Assembly (NCBI GenBank): GCA_004555865.1
Contig: SFJO01000025.1
Coordinates: 1 to 16,081 of the forward strand
Direction of reading: 5' to 3'
DNA length: 16,081 nucleotides
Source: Oscillospiraceae bacterium
GTDB taxonomy: Bacteria; Bacillota; Clostridia; Oscillospirales; Ruminococcaceae
Shown: in pieces, positions 1 to 6,392 of the stretch
Position numbering within the stretch: position 1 is the first letter of the stretch
How the letters are laid out: each line of letters begins with the position of its first letter
Position numbers and translations under genes: made by a program
The notes under the pieces: generated by a model
Database searches by the model: none
Seen by the model: only the letters and a program-made list of their open reading frames with translations
Told to the model about the DNA's origin: nothing

Positions 1-2
1 GT

Positions 3-251
3 TCGGAAGCAACGACTGCGACTGAAAAATATCGTGAGGCGTATAAGAACGAAGGTGTTTTTGATGACATTTCTCAAATAAGTGAATGGCTTGATCATGG
101 AATTTCTTTGTATTACATTGAAACAGCGAATTCGGAAGAGAGTACACGGCTTCCTGTCCAGGAAGATGAGTGGAATGTAGAATCCATTGGTGAACATAAC
201 TTTGGACAAAAAACAGAAGTATACAAAATAGTATCAAAAAACGGTACTTAA
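3..251 (+). CDS. C-terminal end of an unrecognised protein (5' partial, AT-rich)
   Basis: The reading frame is open from the left edge to a TAA at 249-251 and gives the last 82 residues of a protein whose start lies outside the window. The fragment is hydrophilic and acidic, with no membrane segment, and includes ISEWLDHGISLYYIETAN and ends in TEVYKIVSKNGT. I do not recognise the family with confidence. A globular extracytoplasmic tail of a polytopic membrane protein or glycosyltransferase would fit the next gene, but this is a guess. Base use differs sharply from the rest of the window: about 38% GC over the first 240 bases, with many A/T-ending codons, while the next gene is strongly GC-rich. 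An 11-codon ATG frame (251-286) overlaps this stop as TAATG and ends inside the ribosome binding site of the next gene. It could be a coupling leader or the stub of a lost gene. Confidence 0.6.
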   Translation, partial: SEATTATEKYREAYKNEGVFDDISQISEWLDHGISLYYIETANSEESTRLPVQEDEWNVESIGEHNFGQKTEVYKIVSKNGT

Positions 252-296
252 TGAGAAAGTATCAGGATCGTTTATTCATTCTTTAGGATAACGCAT

Positions 297-1967
297 ATGC
301 ATGAAGTTGAAACCAATCTGGGAGCACGGCCCGGCCTGCAGAAAGAGCCGGGCTTTGTGAAGTTCTGCCGGGGGGCGCTGGGCTGGCTGGTGCTGGCCGT
401 TCTGGCGGCGCTTGTCCTGGCCAATTTTTACACCACCGCCTACTTTAAGCTGGAGGGCGCGGACGCCCCCCATGAGAAGATCTTTTTCCGGCCGGACCTG
501 TGGCCGGTGGCCATCGGGGCGGCCTGCCTGGCGGCGGTGTGGGCGGCGCTGTTTCAGGCGAAGCAAAGCCGAGACCCGGCCCGGACCTGGTGGTGGGTGC
601 TGCTGGGGCTGGGCCTTCTGGGGGTCGCCTGGCAGGTGGTCAGCGGGGCAGAGCCGCGGGCGGATTCGCTGGCCATGTCCGAGATTGCCCAGCGGTGGAT
701 TCGGGGCGATTACAGCGATTTTGACACCGGCGAGTATCTGTTCTGCTACCCCTATCAGCTGGGCTACGGCCTGCTGCTGGAGGGGGTGTACCGGCTGTTC
801 GGCGCGGGGAACTTTCAGATCGTGGAATGGCTGAACCTGGCCTGCATTCTGGCCAGCTTCTGGATGCTGGGGGCCTTTGCCCGGATGCTGCTGCCCCAGG
901 ACAGCGAGGGCGGCGGCCTGACGGCGGTGGTGGCCGCCGGGGCGGTGTGCGCCGTGTTTTACACCACCTTTGTATACGGCAATGTGCCGGGCATGACCTT
1001 GGCCTTTGCGGGGCTGTATTCTCAGCTGCGGTGGCAGCGGGGCGGCAAGGCGGGCTGGATGCTGCTGAGCGGCGTGTGCACGGCCTTTTCCATTTGGATG
1101 AAGACCTTCGGGCTGATCTTTCTGGTGGCCCAGATCATTCTGTTGATTCTCCATGCGGCCCGGCAGCGCCGCCTGGGGCTGCTGGCCTGGGTGCTGGTGC
1201 TGCTTGTGTGCTGGCAAGGGCTGGACAAGGGCGCCGAGGCCTGGATGAGCAGGCGCATCGGCCATGCGATGAACGAGGGCGGCCCGATGGTGCTGACCAT
1301 CGCCATGGGCATGCAGATGCCCGAGGAGGACACCATGGCCGAGGGCTGGTTCAACGGCTACAACCAGGACACCTACCGCACGGCGGACTACGACGGCGAG
1401 CTGGCCAGTGAGCGGGGGCGGCAGGCCATTGCCGGGCGGCTGGAGGAATTCCGCGATGACCCGCAGATGGCGCTGGAATTTTATAAGAACAAGACCCTCT
1501 CCCAGTGGGCAGAGCCAACCTACGAGAGCCTGTGGATCAGCTTCCCCATGGACAGCGTCTGGCATGATGAGCCGCTGACGGCCTTCCAGGAAGCGGTGTA
1601 TCAGGGCGGCCTGAATGTGCTGCTGGAGGGCTGGATGAACCTGTACCAATCGCTGGTATGGCTGTGGGCGGCCATTTATGTGGCGGCCCGCCGCAAAAAG
1701 CTGGAGATGACCCAGCTTGCCCCGGGGCTGGTGATTCTGGGCGGCTTTTTGTTCCAGCTTTTGTGGGAGGGAAAAAGCCAGTACACCCTGGTGTATTTTC
1801 TGATGGCCATTCCCTATGCATCCGGCGGGCTGGCAATCACCGGCCAATGGGTGAAGGGCCTGCTGGGCGGCCGGCGGCCGCGCCGCCCGAAGGCCGGCGG
1901 GGCATCGACCCCACCCCCAAGCGCCCCTGGCCAGCGGCGTGTGCGCACCGAGAGCGCTTATCGGTGA
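297..1967 (+). CDS. polytopic GT-C-type (family 39-like) membrane glycosyltransferase
   Basis: This is a 556-residue integral membrane protein with roughly 11-12 hydrophobic segments, the first at about 27-50, then near 70-86, 98-116, 178-200, 208-228, 252-287, 292-308, and three after 450. The first outside loop carries an acidic motif RADS (121-124), the usual place of the catalytic Asp in GT-C enzymes that use polyprenyl-phosphate sugars. It is followed by GDYSDFDTGEYLFCYPYQLGYG (split here: GDYSDF at 137-142, YPYQLGYG at 151-158), a pattern familiar from Firmicute family-39-like proteins. A large soluble loop (about 310-445) holds FYKNKTLSQWAEPTYESLW. The C-terminus is a basic Arg/Pro-rich cytoplasmic tail. 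The start is supported by AGGA 8 bases upstream. A role in adding sugars to cell-surface polymers or proteins is inferred; substrate unknown. It is strongly GC-rich, unlike the gene before it. Confidence 0.7.
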   Translation: MHEVETNLGARPGLQKEPGFVKFCRGALGWLVLAVLAALVLANFYTTAYFKLEGADAPHEKIFFRPDLWPVAIGAACLAAVWAALFQAKQSRDPARTWWWVLLGLGLLGVAWQVVSGAEPRADSLAMSEIAQRWIRGDYSDFDTGEYLFCYPYQLGYGLLLEGVYRLFGAGNFQIVEWLNLACILASFWMLGAFARMLLPQDSEGGGLTAVVAAGAVCAVFYTTFVYGNVPGMTLAFAGLYSQLRWQRGGKAGWMLLSGVCTAFSIWMKTFGLIFLVAQIILLILHAARQRRLGLLAWVLVLLVCWQGLDKGAEAWMSRRIGHAMNEGGPMVLTIAMGMQMPEEDTMAEGWFNGYNQDTYRTADYDGELASERGRQAIAGRLEEFRDDPQMALEFYKNKTLSQWAEPTYESLWISFPMDSVWHDEPLTAFQEAVYQGGLNVLLEGWMNLYQSLVWLWAAIYVAARRKKLEMTQLAPGLVILGGFLFQLLWEGKSQYTLVYFLMAIPYASGGLAITGQWVKGLLGGRRPRRPKAGGASTPPPSAPGQRRVRTESAYR

Positions 1968-1980
1968 GCCGCAGCCTTCC

Positions 1981-2012
1981 GCCTGCGCGAAATTTTGGCT
2001 TCCCATCGAGGG
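1981..2012 (+). repeat. dispersed intergenic repeat, copy 1
   Basis: A 32-base segment beginning 13 bases after the glycosyltransferase stop matches 7526-7557 at 28 of 32 positions. The shared core is GCGAAATTTTGGCTTCCC. This copy contains a short TTCCC/GGGAA hairpin (loop ATCGA). Both copies lie just downstream of the 3' end of a plus-strand gene, so it looks like a mobile or multicopy 3' element, not coding sequence. Confidence 0.6.
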
Positions 2013-2045
2013 AAAAGTCTCTGCACGCCGCGACAACTAAAAAAC

Positions 2046-2089
2046 AGAGAAGGGGCGTCCTCCAAAAATGCGGAGGACGCCCCTTCTCT
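2046..2089. terminator. bidirectional rho-independent terminator
   Basis: A perfect 18-bp stem (2046-2063 with 2072-2089, arm GGGGCGTCCTCC in the middle) closes an 8-base loop. A run of six A at 2039-2044 gives a U-tract for minus-strand transcripts, so it ends the marR-tauE/safE operon well. The plus-strand tail (TTATAATGTTT) is a weaker U-tract but the stem should also stop readthrough from the glycosyltransferase gene. It sits between two convergent genes. Confidence 0.9.
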
Positions 2090-2119
2090 TATAATGTTTC
2101 TCTCACGGTCGGCAGCCCA

Positions 2120-2890
2120 TCACTGCACCAGCAGAATGGCCGCGCCCAGCACCGTGAGCACCACGCCGGTGGCCCGGTTCAGGGTCTTGGCGGGGGCCTT
2201 GTTGGCAAAGCGGGCGGCAATGCGCGCCCAGAGCAGGGTGCTCAGCACGCAGAACGCCAGCGCGGCCGGGTCCGGCAGGCCGCCGATGGCGAAATGGCTC
2301 ACCGCGCCGGTGAGGGCGGTGAAGGTCATGATGAACACGCTGGTGCCCACCGCGGTTTTCAGCTCGTAGCCCAGTACGCTGGTGAGAAGCAGCAGCATCA
2401 TCATGCCGCCGCCAGCACCGATGAAGCCGCAGATAAAACCGATGACCGTGCCGCTGAGCATGGACTGCACAAACCGCTTGCGGGGGCTGACGGCGGCCAT
2501 GCTTTCTTTGGTGGTCATCACCGGGCGCAGGATGAACTTGATGCCCAGAAGCAGGGTCATGCAGGTGGAAAAGCCGCCCATGGTGGTGCTGGGCACCCGG
2601 CTGGACACATAGCTGCCCACCATGGTGAACAACAGCACAAACGCCATCATCACCAGGCCGTTGCGGATGTCCAGGTTCTTGTTCTTACCGTAGGTGTAGG
2701 CCGAAACGGCGCTGGCCAGCACATCGCTGGCCAGGGCGATGCCCACCGCCAGGTAGGGGTCCATGTGCAGAAAGGTGATGAGCATGGGACTGATGACGGC
2801 GGCGGCGCTCATTCCGGCAAAGCCGGTGCCCAGCCCGGCCCCGATGCCGGCCGCAAAGCAGATGAAAAACTTAAACAGCATGGAATTCAA
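2120..2890 (-). CDS. TSUP-family permease (sulfite exporter TauE/SafE type)
   Basis: A 256-residue (from TTG at 2890) integral membrane protein of the TSUP family, PF01925, with about eight hydrophobic segments and the two-fold repeat expected of the family: GIGAGLGTGFAGMSAAAVIS near 15-34 and its counterpart GFICGFIGAGGG at 151-162, with AVGTSVFIM at 180-188. Family members export or import sulfite, sulfoacetate, thiosulfate or other small organosulfur or oxo anions; the substrate here is unknown. The start is ambiguous: TTG at 2890 lies 3 bases after AAAGGA, while ATG at 2881 lies 12 bases after it and would give 253 residues. It is the second gene of an operon with the MarR regulator, 15-24 bases downstream of that gene's stop, so it is probably controlled by it. 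Length is normal. Confidence 0.88.
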   Translation of the reverse strand: MNSMLFKFFICFAAGIGAGLGTGFAGMSAAAVISPMLITFLHMDPYLAVGIALASDVLASAVSAYTYGKNKNLDIRNGLVMMAFVLLFTMVGSYVSSRVPSTTMGGFSTCMTLLLGIKFILRPVMTTKESMAAVSPRKRFVQSMLSGTVIGFICGFIGAGGGMMMLLLLTSVLGYELKTAVGTSVFIMTFTALTGAVSHFAIGGLPDPAALAFCVLSTLLWARIAARFANKAPAKTLNRATGVVLTVLGAAILLVQ

Positions 2891-2905
2891 ACGTCCTTTC
2901 GGTTT

Positions 2906-3373
2906 TCAGGTTCCGGCCTTGCCGGTGACGGGGCCGCTTTCGTCCAGGCGGGCCAGCTCGGCGTCGATGTTGCGCTGAAGAATGGCAAAGTAGGCGTCGG
3001 CCTGGGCCTGCTGCACCGGGGTAAGCCCCTGCTGCAGCGCGTGGAAGAACTGGGTCTGCCGCCGGCTCAGCCCCTCAATCAAGGGGGCGGCGGCGGGCAG
3101 CAAAAACAGCCGGTTCACCCGGCGGTTGTTCTCTTCCGGGCGGCTCTCCACCAGGCCGCGGGTGCGCAGGCTGTCCAGCGCGGTGGACACATTGGATTTT
3201 GCCAGGCCCCGCAGATGCACCATGTCCCGGGCGGTGTTGCAGTCCGGGTTGTTGTGCAGAAACAGCAGCACGTCCATCTCGGTCTGGCTCAGGCCGTTGG
3301 CGCGGCCGAAGTCCCGCAGGGTCAGGTTGTACAGCCGGTGCAGGCTGGCGGCGAAATGCAGATGATTGTTCAT
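2906..3373 (-). CDS. MarR-family transcriptional regulator
   Basis: This 155-residue protein has the MarR layout: an N-terminal dimer helix (about 5-25), a winged helix-turn-helix (recognition region DMVHLRGLAKSNVSTALDSL at 50-69), the wing with RPEENNRRVNRLFLL at about 78-92, and a C-terminal dimerisation helix. The ATG at 3373 was chosen because GAGG lies 7 bases upstream and because translation from here starts with the normal N-terminal helix; the frame can be extended upstream to 3415 but that adds an unlikely leader. It is the first gene of an operon with the TSUP permease. MarR proteins usually repress their own operon and release DNA on binding an anionic phenolic or other small ligand, or on thiol oxidation, so the permease may export the inducer. 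That link is inference from gene order. Confidence 0.88.
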   Translation of the reverse strand: MNNHLHFAASLHRLYNLTLRDFGRANGLSQTEMDVLLFLHNNPDCNTARDMVHLRGLAKSNVSTALDSLRTRGLVESRPEENNRRVNRLFLLPAAAPLIEGLSRRQTQFFHALQQGLTPVQQAQADAYFAILQRNIDAELARLDESGPVTGKAGT

Positions 3374-3429
3374 GAAATGCCTCGAATTTGAATTGCAGCG
3401 GACAAAAAGTTTCAAAACAAACGGTTCTG

Positions 3430-3457
3430 ATTATAACAGAAGCGGCGGTAAAATCAA
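3430..3457 (-). promoter_or_regulatory. sigma-A-like promoter of the marR-permease operon
   Basis: Read on the minus strand, TTGATT (3457-3452) is followed after 16 bases by a perfect TATAAT (3435-3430), about 57 bases upstream of the marR ATG. The leader is AT-rich compared with its surroundings. Confidence 0.75.
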
Positions 3458-3561
3458 GAACAAATTGTAAAAAGACGGTGAAAATGGGCCAAAGGGGGCG
3501 GCTGAATCCAAAATCTTGGGGCCGGGCACCGGGCATTTGCCCCAAAGCGGCGGGCCGCTAC

Positions 3562-3590
3562 TGGTGTTTATAGCCAAAAGGGTGTAAAAT
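3562..3590 (+). promoter_or_regulatory. weak candidate promoter for the SGNH hydrolase gene
   Basis: TGGTGT (3562-3567) and TAAAAT (3585-3590) are separated by 17 bases and lie upstream of the structured leader of the SGNH gene. The -35 match is poor. The 3374-3682 gap otherwise holds the marR promoter, a TTGGGGC/GCCCCAA hairpin near 3518-3546, and the leader hairpin listed separately. Confidence 0.35.
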
Positions 3591-3606
3591 AAAGCTGCTG
3601 TTTACA

Positions 3607-3654
3607 GCGGGCAAGCCCCTCGGGGCCGCCGCAGCGGCGGGCCGGTTTGCCCGC
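3607..3654 (+). promoter_or_regulatory. GC-rich structured 5' leader upstream of the SGNH hydrolase gene
   Basis: GCGGGCAAGCC (3607-3617) pairs with GGTTTGCCCGC (3644-3654) with one G-U wobble, enclosing smaller hairpins: GCCCC-TC-GGGGC and CCGCC-GCAGC-GGCGG. No U-tract follows, so it is not a classic terminator. It ends 28 bases before the start codon and leaves the AAAGGA ribosome binding site free. It could stabilise the mRNA or modulate translation. Confidence 0.5.
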
Positions 3655-3682
3655 CCGGATCAAGGCATAAAGGATTGATACC

Positions 3683-5134
3683 ATGAAATTAGAAACCCCT
3701 GAATTTGTTCTTCACGCATCCGAGCGCCTGCAGGCGCTGTGGCACCGGAAGTACGGCCCGGCCGTCTGCATCGGCACGGCGGCAGCCCTGGTGCTGTGTG
3801 TGGGTGCGGTGGCGGTCTGGGCAGGCGGCCGCGGCAGCAATGCGGCCTCGGAGGTCCCGGAGCCTTCCGCCACCCCCTGGGTGGAGCCTGCTTCGGATGC
3901 AGACTACGATGCCGCCGCCGGTGTGATCGACACCACGGCGTTTACCGGCACCGTGCTGCCCGGAACGGAGGACGCGGGCGAAGAGTATGTGAAGGAAACG
4001 CTGTTTTTGGGCGACAGCAACACCGTGCGCTACATGATGTACGGCAAGTGTGACCTGACCAACGCCATCGGCGTAACCAGCATGAGCGCCGGGCAGATCA
4101 CCAGCCTGAAATGCGTGGACTTCAAGGGCTACTCCAGCTATGTGACCATTCCCGAGGCAGTGAAAATCATGCACCCCCGGCGGGTCATTGTGTCCTTTGG
4201 CTCCAACAACCTGGGCGGCGGCACCGAGAACTACATCGACGCCTACAAAAAGGGTCTGGCCGCCATTCACGAGGCGTACCCCTATGCGGACATCATTGTG
4301 AATGCGGTACCTCCGCTGGATAAGCTCCGGGAGAACACCGCCCTTTCCATGACCCAGGTGGACAGCTTCAACCAGGCGCTGGTGAAGATGTGCGAGGAGC
4401 AGGGCTACAAGTTCCTCAACTCCAGCGAGGCCCTGAAGGACGCGAACACCGGCTGGGCCAAGACGGACTACACCCTGTCCGACGGCGTGCACCTCTCCAT
4501 GAACGGCGTGAACGCCCTGTTTGACTACATCCGCACCCACGCCTACATCACCAAGGACACCCGGCCCACGCCGCTTTCCAAGGTGCCTGAGCGGAATGAG
4601 ACCCCCGTGGGCCTCATCACCTCCGACCCCATTGCGGTACGCGGCCAGAAGGTGACCAAGGTATCGGTGGAATTCAGCGCAGGCGAGGGCGGCAAGATCC
4701 AGGGCAGCACGGTGCAGGAGGTGGCCAAGGGTGGCACCTGCTCCACCGTGACGGCGGTGGCCGAGGACGGCTGGAAATTCAGCTACTGGTCGGCCGAGCC
4801 GGTGGGCAGCTGCGGCGGCAGCGAAACCCTGACCTTTGTGGTGCCCCAGGACGCGGACGCCAGCGGCATTATGGTGCAGGCGCACTTTGAGCGGGAGGAG
4901 CCGGAGGCCACGGCGACCCCCAGCCCTACCCCGACGGCGACCCCCACGGCCACCCCGACCCAGGCGCCCACGGCTGCGCCCACCGAGGTACCCACGCCGG
5001 CCCCCACCGAAGTGCCCACACCGGAACCCACGGCGGCCACGACGGAACCCCCCACCGAGGCGCCGCCCGAGCCGGAGCAATCGGACAACAACTCGGATTC
5101 TGCACCGACGAACGACATTCCGGAAGGCGATTAA
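3683..5134 (+). CDS. membrane-anchored SGNH/GDSL hydrolase with InlB-like repeat domain and Thr/Pro-rich tail
   Basis: A 483-residue protein with a short cytoplasmic N-terminus, one membrane segment (about 26-47), and a large outside part. The SGNH fold shows its blocks: FLGDSN at 108-113 (nucleophile Ser112), SFGSNN at 171-176 (block III, usually GxND), and SDGVHLS at 266-272 (catalytic Asp267 and His270). After it comes a beta-rich segment at about 321-402 with GWKFSYWS, like the divergent InlB B-repeat domain common in Firmicute surface proteins. Residues 403-483 are low-complexity Thr/Pro/Ala/Glu with TPTATPT-type repeats and no LPXTG or second membrane span. Relatives are esterases or deacetylases of surface glycans; the exact bond is not predictable. 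The start has AAAGGA 8 bases upstream. It is followed 28 bases later by a UPF0756 gene, probably co-transcribed. Confidence 0.85.
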   Translation: MKLETPEFVLHASERLQALWHRKYGPAVCIGTAAALVLCVGAVAVWAGGRGSNAASEVPEPSATPWVEPASDADYDAAAGVIDTTAFTGTVLPGTEDAGEEYVKETLFLGDSNTVRYMMYGKCDLTNAIGVTSMSAGQITSLKCVDFKGYSSYVTIPEAVKIMHPRRVIVSFGSNNLGGGTENYIDAYKKGLAAIHEAYPYADIIVNAVPPLDKLRENTALSMTQVDSFNQALVKMCEEQGYKFLNSSEALKDANTGWAKTDYTLSDGVHLSMNGVNALFDYIRTHAYITKDTRPTPLSKVPERNETPVGLITSDPIAVRGQKVTKVSVEFSAGEGGKIQGSTVQEVAKGGTCSTVTAVAEDGWKFSYWSAEPVGSCGGSETLTFVVPQDADASGIMVQAHFEREEPEATATPSPTPTATPTATPTQAPTAAPTEVPTPAPTEVPTPEPTAATTEPPTEAPPEPEQSDNNSDSAPTNDIPEGD

Positions 5135-5162
5135 TCCGAAGCCCCTGTGAGGCGGAGAAGTT

Positions 5163-5648
5163 ATGAGGATGGAAAAATTGCTTCAGACCTATTGGATCGA
5201 GCTGCTGTTTATCAGCCTGCTGGTGGTGGCGATCATCACCGGCAACAAAACCGTGGGCATTTCCGCCGCCATTGTGCTGGCGCTGCGCCTGCTGCGCGTT
5301 ACCCCGGCGCTGGAGCTGCTCAGCGCGAAGGGCATCAATTGGGGCATCATTGTGCTGACGGTGGGCTTTCTGGCCCCGCTGGCTCTGGGCAAATATTCGC
5401 TGGAGCAGGTGATGGTGGTGCTGAAAAGCCCCGCCGGCTGGATTGCCATTGCCTGCGGCGCGCTGGTGGCGGTGTTCGGCCGTATGGGCGTGGCCGCCAG
5501 CAGCGCCGACATTGTGGTGACTCTGGGCGTGGTGCTGGGCACCTTCATCGGCGTGGGCGTGCTGAAGGGCAGCCCGGTCGGCCCCCTGATCGGCTCCGGC
5601 ATGGCCGTTGCGGCCATCTCGCTGGCCCGTATGCTCTTTCATTTCTGA
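5163..5648 (+). CDS. UPF0756 (DUF441) membrane protein
   Basis: A 161-residue hydrophobic protein with about five or six membrane segments (near 11-28, 32-45, 58-76, 90-105, 113-127, 138-158). The family signature GINWGIIVLTVGFLAPLALG at 57-76 and GVLKGSPVGPLIGSG at 122-136 match the DUF441 family (E. coli YeaL type), and the length is the family's usual one (about 150). Its biochemical function is unknown. The start at 5163 has GGAG 5 bases upstream; a second ATG two codons later (5169) is also possible. It starts 28 bases after the SGNH hydrolase stop and precedes a strong terminator, so the two probably share one transcript. Confidence 0.88.
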   Translation: MRMEKLLQTYWIELLFISLLVVAIITGNKTVGISAAIVLALRLLRVTPALELLSAKGINWGIIVLTVGFLAPLALGKYSLEQVMVVLKSPAGWIAIACGALVAVFGRMGVAASSADIVVTLGVVLGTFIGVGVLKGSPVGPLIGSGMAVAAISLARMLFHF

Positions 5649-5713
5649 GCGGGCGGGCGCTTCGTCGGCGCTCGGTGTTGGCGGCGCTTTTTAAGCGATA
5701 TGAAACCATATAG

Positions 5714-5744
5714 AAAAGGAAGGCCCGCGGGCCTTCCTTTTTTT
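5714..5744. terminator. bidirectional rho-independent terminator
   Basis: AAAAGGAAGGCCC (5714-5726) pairs perfectly with GGGCCTTCCTTTT (5729-5741), and T continues to 5744. The left A-run serves the minus strand. It closes the SGNH-UPF0756 transcript and, in the other direction, the FMN-binding gene that ends at 5766. A smaller CGCTT-TTT-AAGCG hairpin lies just upstream, around 5687-5699. Confidence 0.93.
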
Positions 5745-5765
5745 GTGCGGGCACAGGGCGGCGGG

Positions 5766-6161
5766 TCACGCAAGCGGCCAGCCAGCCTCTGCCAGAGCGT
5801 CTCGGGCAGCCTTGCGCACCGCGCGGCTGGTGCGGGTGGCCCCGGAAACATCGTCCACCTGCCAGCTTTGCGCCGCCACGATGGAGGCGGCCACCTGCGG
5901 GGCGGCGGCCTGGCCGATCTCGGGGGTCTCCCGGTCGGCTAGAACCGTCAGCTGCTGAATGCCGCCCCGTTGATTGACCACCAGCTGCACCTCCACCGGG
6001 CCGCCGTAGCCCTGGGCCTCGGCCTTGTAGCGGCCAGGCGTACCTGGGCCGAAGATGGTGGTATTGCCCCGCAGACGCAGCCACAGCGCGGTGGCCAGCA
6101 CCGCAAGGGCGGCGGCAAACCACAGCAGCGCGCCCCGGCGGGAAGATCGTTTTGGCTCCAT
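5766..6161 (-). CDS. membrane-anchored FMN-binding domain protein
   Basis: A 131-residue protein with a basic N-terminus, one membrane segment at about 11-29, and a single FMN-binding domain (PF04205) filling the rest. The domain shows GYGGPVEVQLVV at 51-62, a Gly-rich turn, and the flavinylation motif DDVSGAT at 103-109, where Thr109 is the expected attachment site for FMN transferred by ApbE through a phosphoester bond. Such domains carry electrons in RNF/NQR complexes and in extracellular flavin-based electron transfer chains; a single anchored domain would act on the outer face of the membrane. The ATG at 6161 was chosen for the strong AAGGAGGTG 8 bases upstream. The gene lies downstream of the LCP-like gene on the same strand but is separated by about 230 bases and a terminator, so it is probably transcribed on its own. 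No ApbE gene is in the window. Confidence 0.82.
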   Translation of the reverse strand: MEPKRSSRRGALLWFAAALAVLATALWLRLRGNTTIFGPGTPGRYKAEAQGYGGPVEVQLVVNQRGGIQQLTVLADRETPEIGQAAAPQVAASIVAAQSWQVDDVSGATRTSRAVRKAARDALAEAGWPLA

Positions 6162-6271
6162 GAAACAGCACCTCCTTGGGTCCGTGAGGGTCAATGCGCG
6201 TAAGTGGAATCAGTGCGCGAAAAAGAACGAATGGAGCGGAACACGCGGCCAGGCGTTCCGCTGTGCGCGGC

Positions 6272-6354
6272 GGGCCTCGCCCGCTTTTGCGCGGGGGCGA
6301 TACGGGTACACGCATCCGGGCGTGTTAGACAGCAGCCACGGGGCCTCGCCCGCT
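6272..6354. repeat. GC-rich intergenic segment with a 14-base direct repeat and hairpins
   Basis: The gap 6162-6392 between two minus-strand genes holds no gene I can support. GGGCCTCGCCCGCT occurs at 6272-6285 and again at 6341-6354; the first copy forms GCGGGC-CTC-GCCCGC followed by TTTT. Just upstream, AGCGGAAC and GTTCCGCT (within about 6234-6262) also form an 8-bp stem, and CGGAACAC recurs in the terminator at 6372-6388. No convincing -35/-10 pair for the FMN-binding gene was found here. Confidence 0.45.
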
Positions 6355-6371
6355 GCCGCCCGGAAGAAACA

Positions 6372-6388
6372 CCGGAACACGGTTCCGG
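6372..6388 (-). terminator. probable terminator of the LCP-like gene
   Basis: CCGGAAC-ACG-GTTCCGG (7-bp stem, 3-base loop) lies four bases beyond the stop codon of the minus-strand LCP-like gene. On that strand it is followed by TGTTTCTT, a modest U-rich tail. An alternative larger stem, CGCCCGGAA (6357-6365) with TTCCGGGCG (6383-6391), competes with it. Confidence 0.6.
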
Positions 6389-6392
6389 GCGT

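Noticed and set aside
276..2036. Long minus-strand open frame (about 586 codons) across the glycosyltransferase gene
   Set aside because: It is the reverse-strand shadow of a GC-rich gene: Gln/His/Pro/Gly-rich low-complexity product, no ribosome binding site, and the plus-strand frame has clear membrane protein features.
1658..3391. Plus-strand frame of 577 codons running through the terminator and over the marR-permease operon
   Set aside because: It crosses an 18-bp terminator and runs antisense to two recognisable genes; the product is Gly/Gln/His-rich and featureless.
3374..3415. Upstream extension of the MarR protein by 14 residues
   Set aside because: ATG at 3373 has a GAGG site at normal distance and begins the normal MarR N-terminal helix; the extension has neither.
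3409..3422. GTTTCAAAACAAAC as a MarR operator
   Set aside because: Only 4-bp inverted arms; too weak to claim in AT-rich leader sequence, although its position after the -10 would be suitable.
3518..3546. TTGGGGC...GCCCCAA hairpin upstream of the SGNH gene as a terminator
   Set aside because: Seven-bp stem with a 15-base loop, no U-tract in either direction and no gene ending there.
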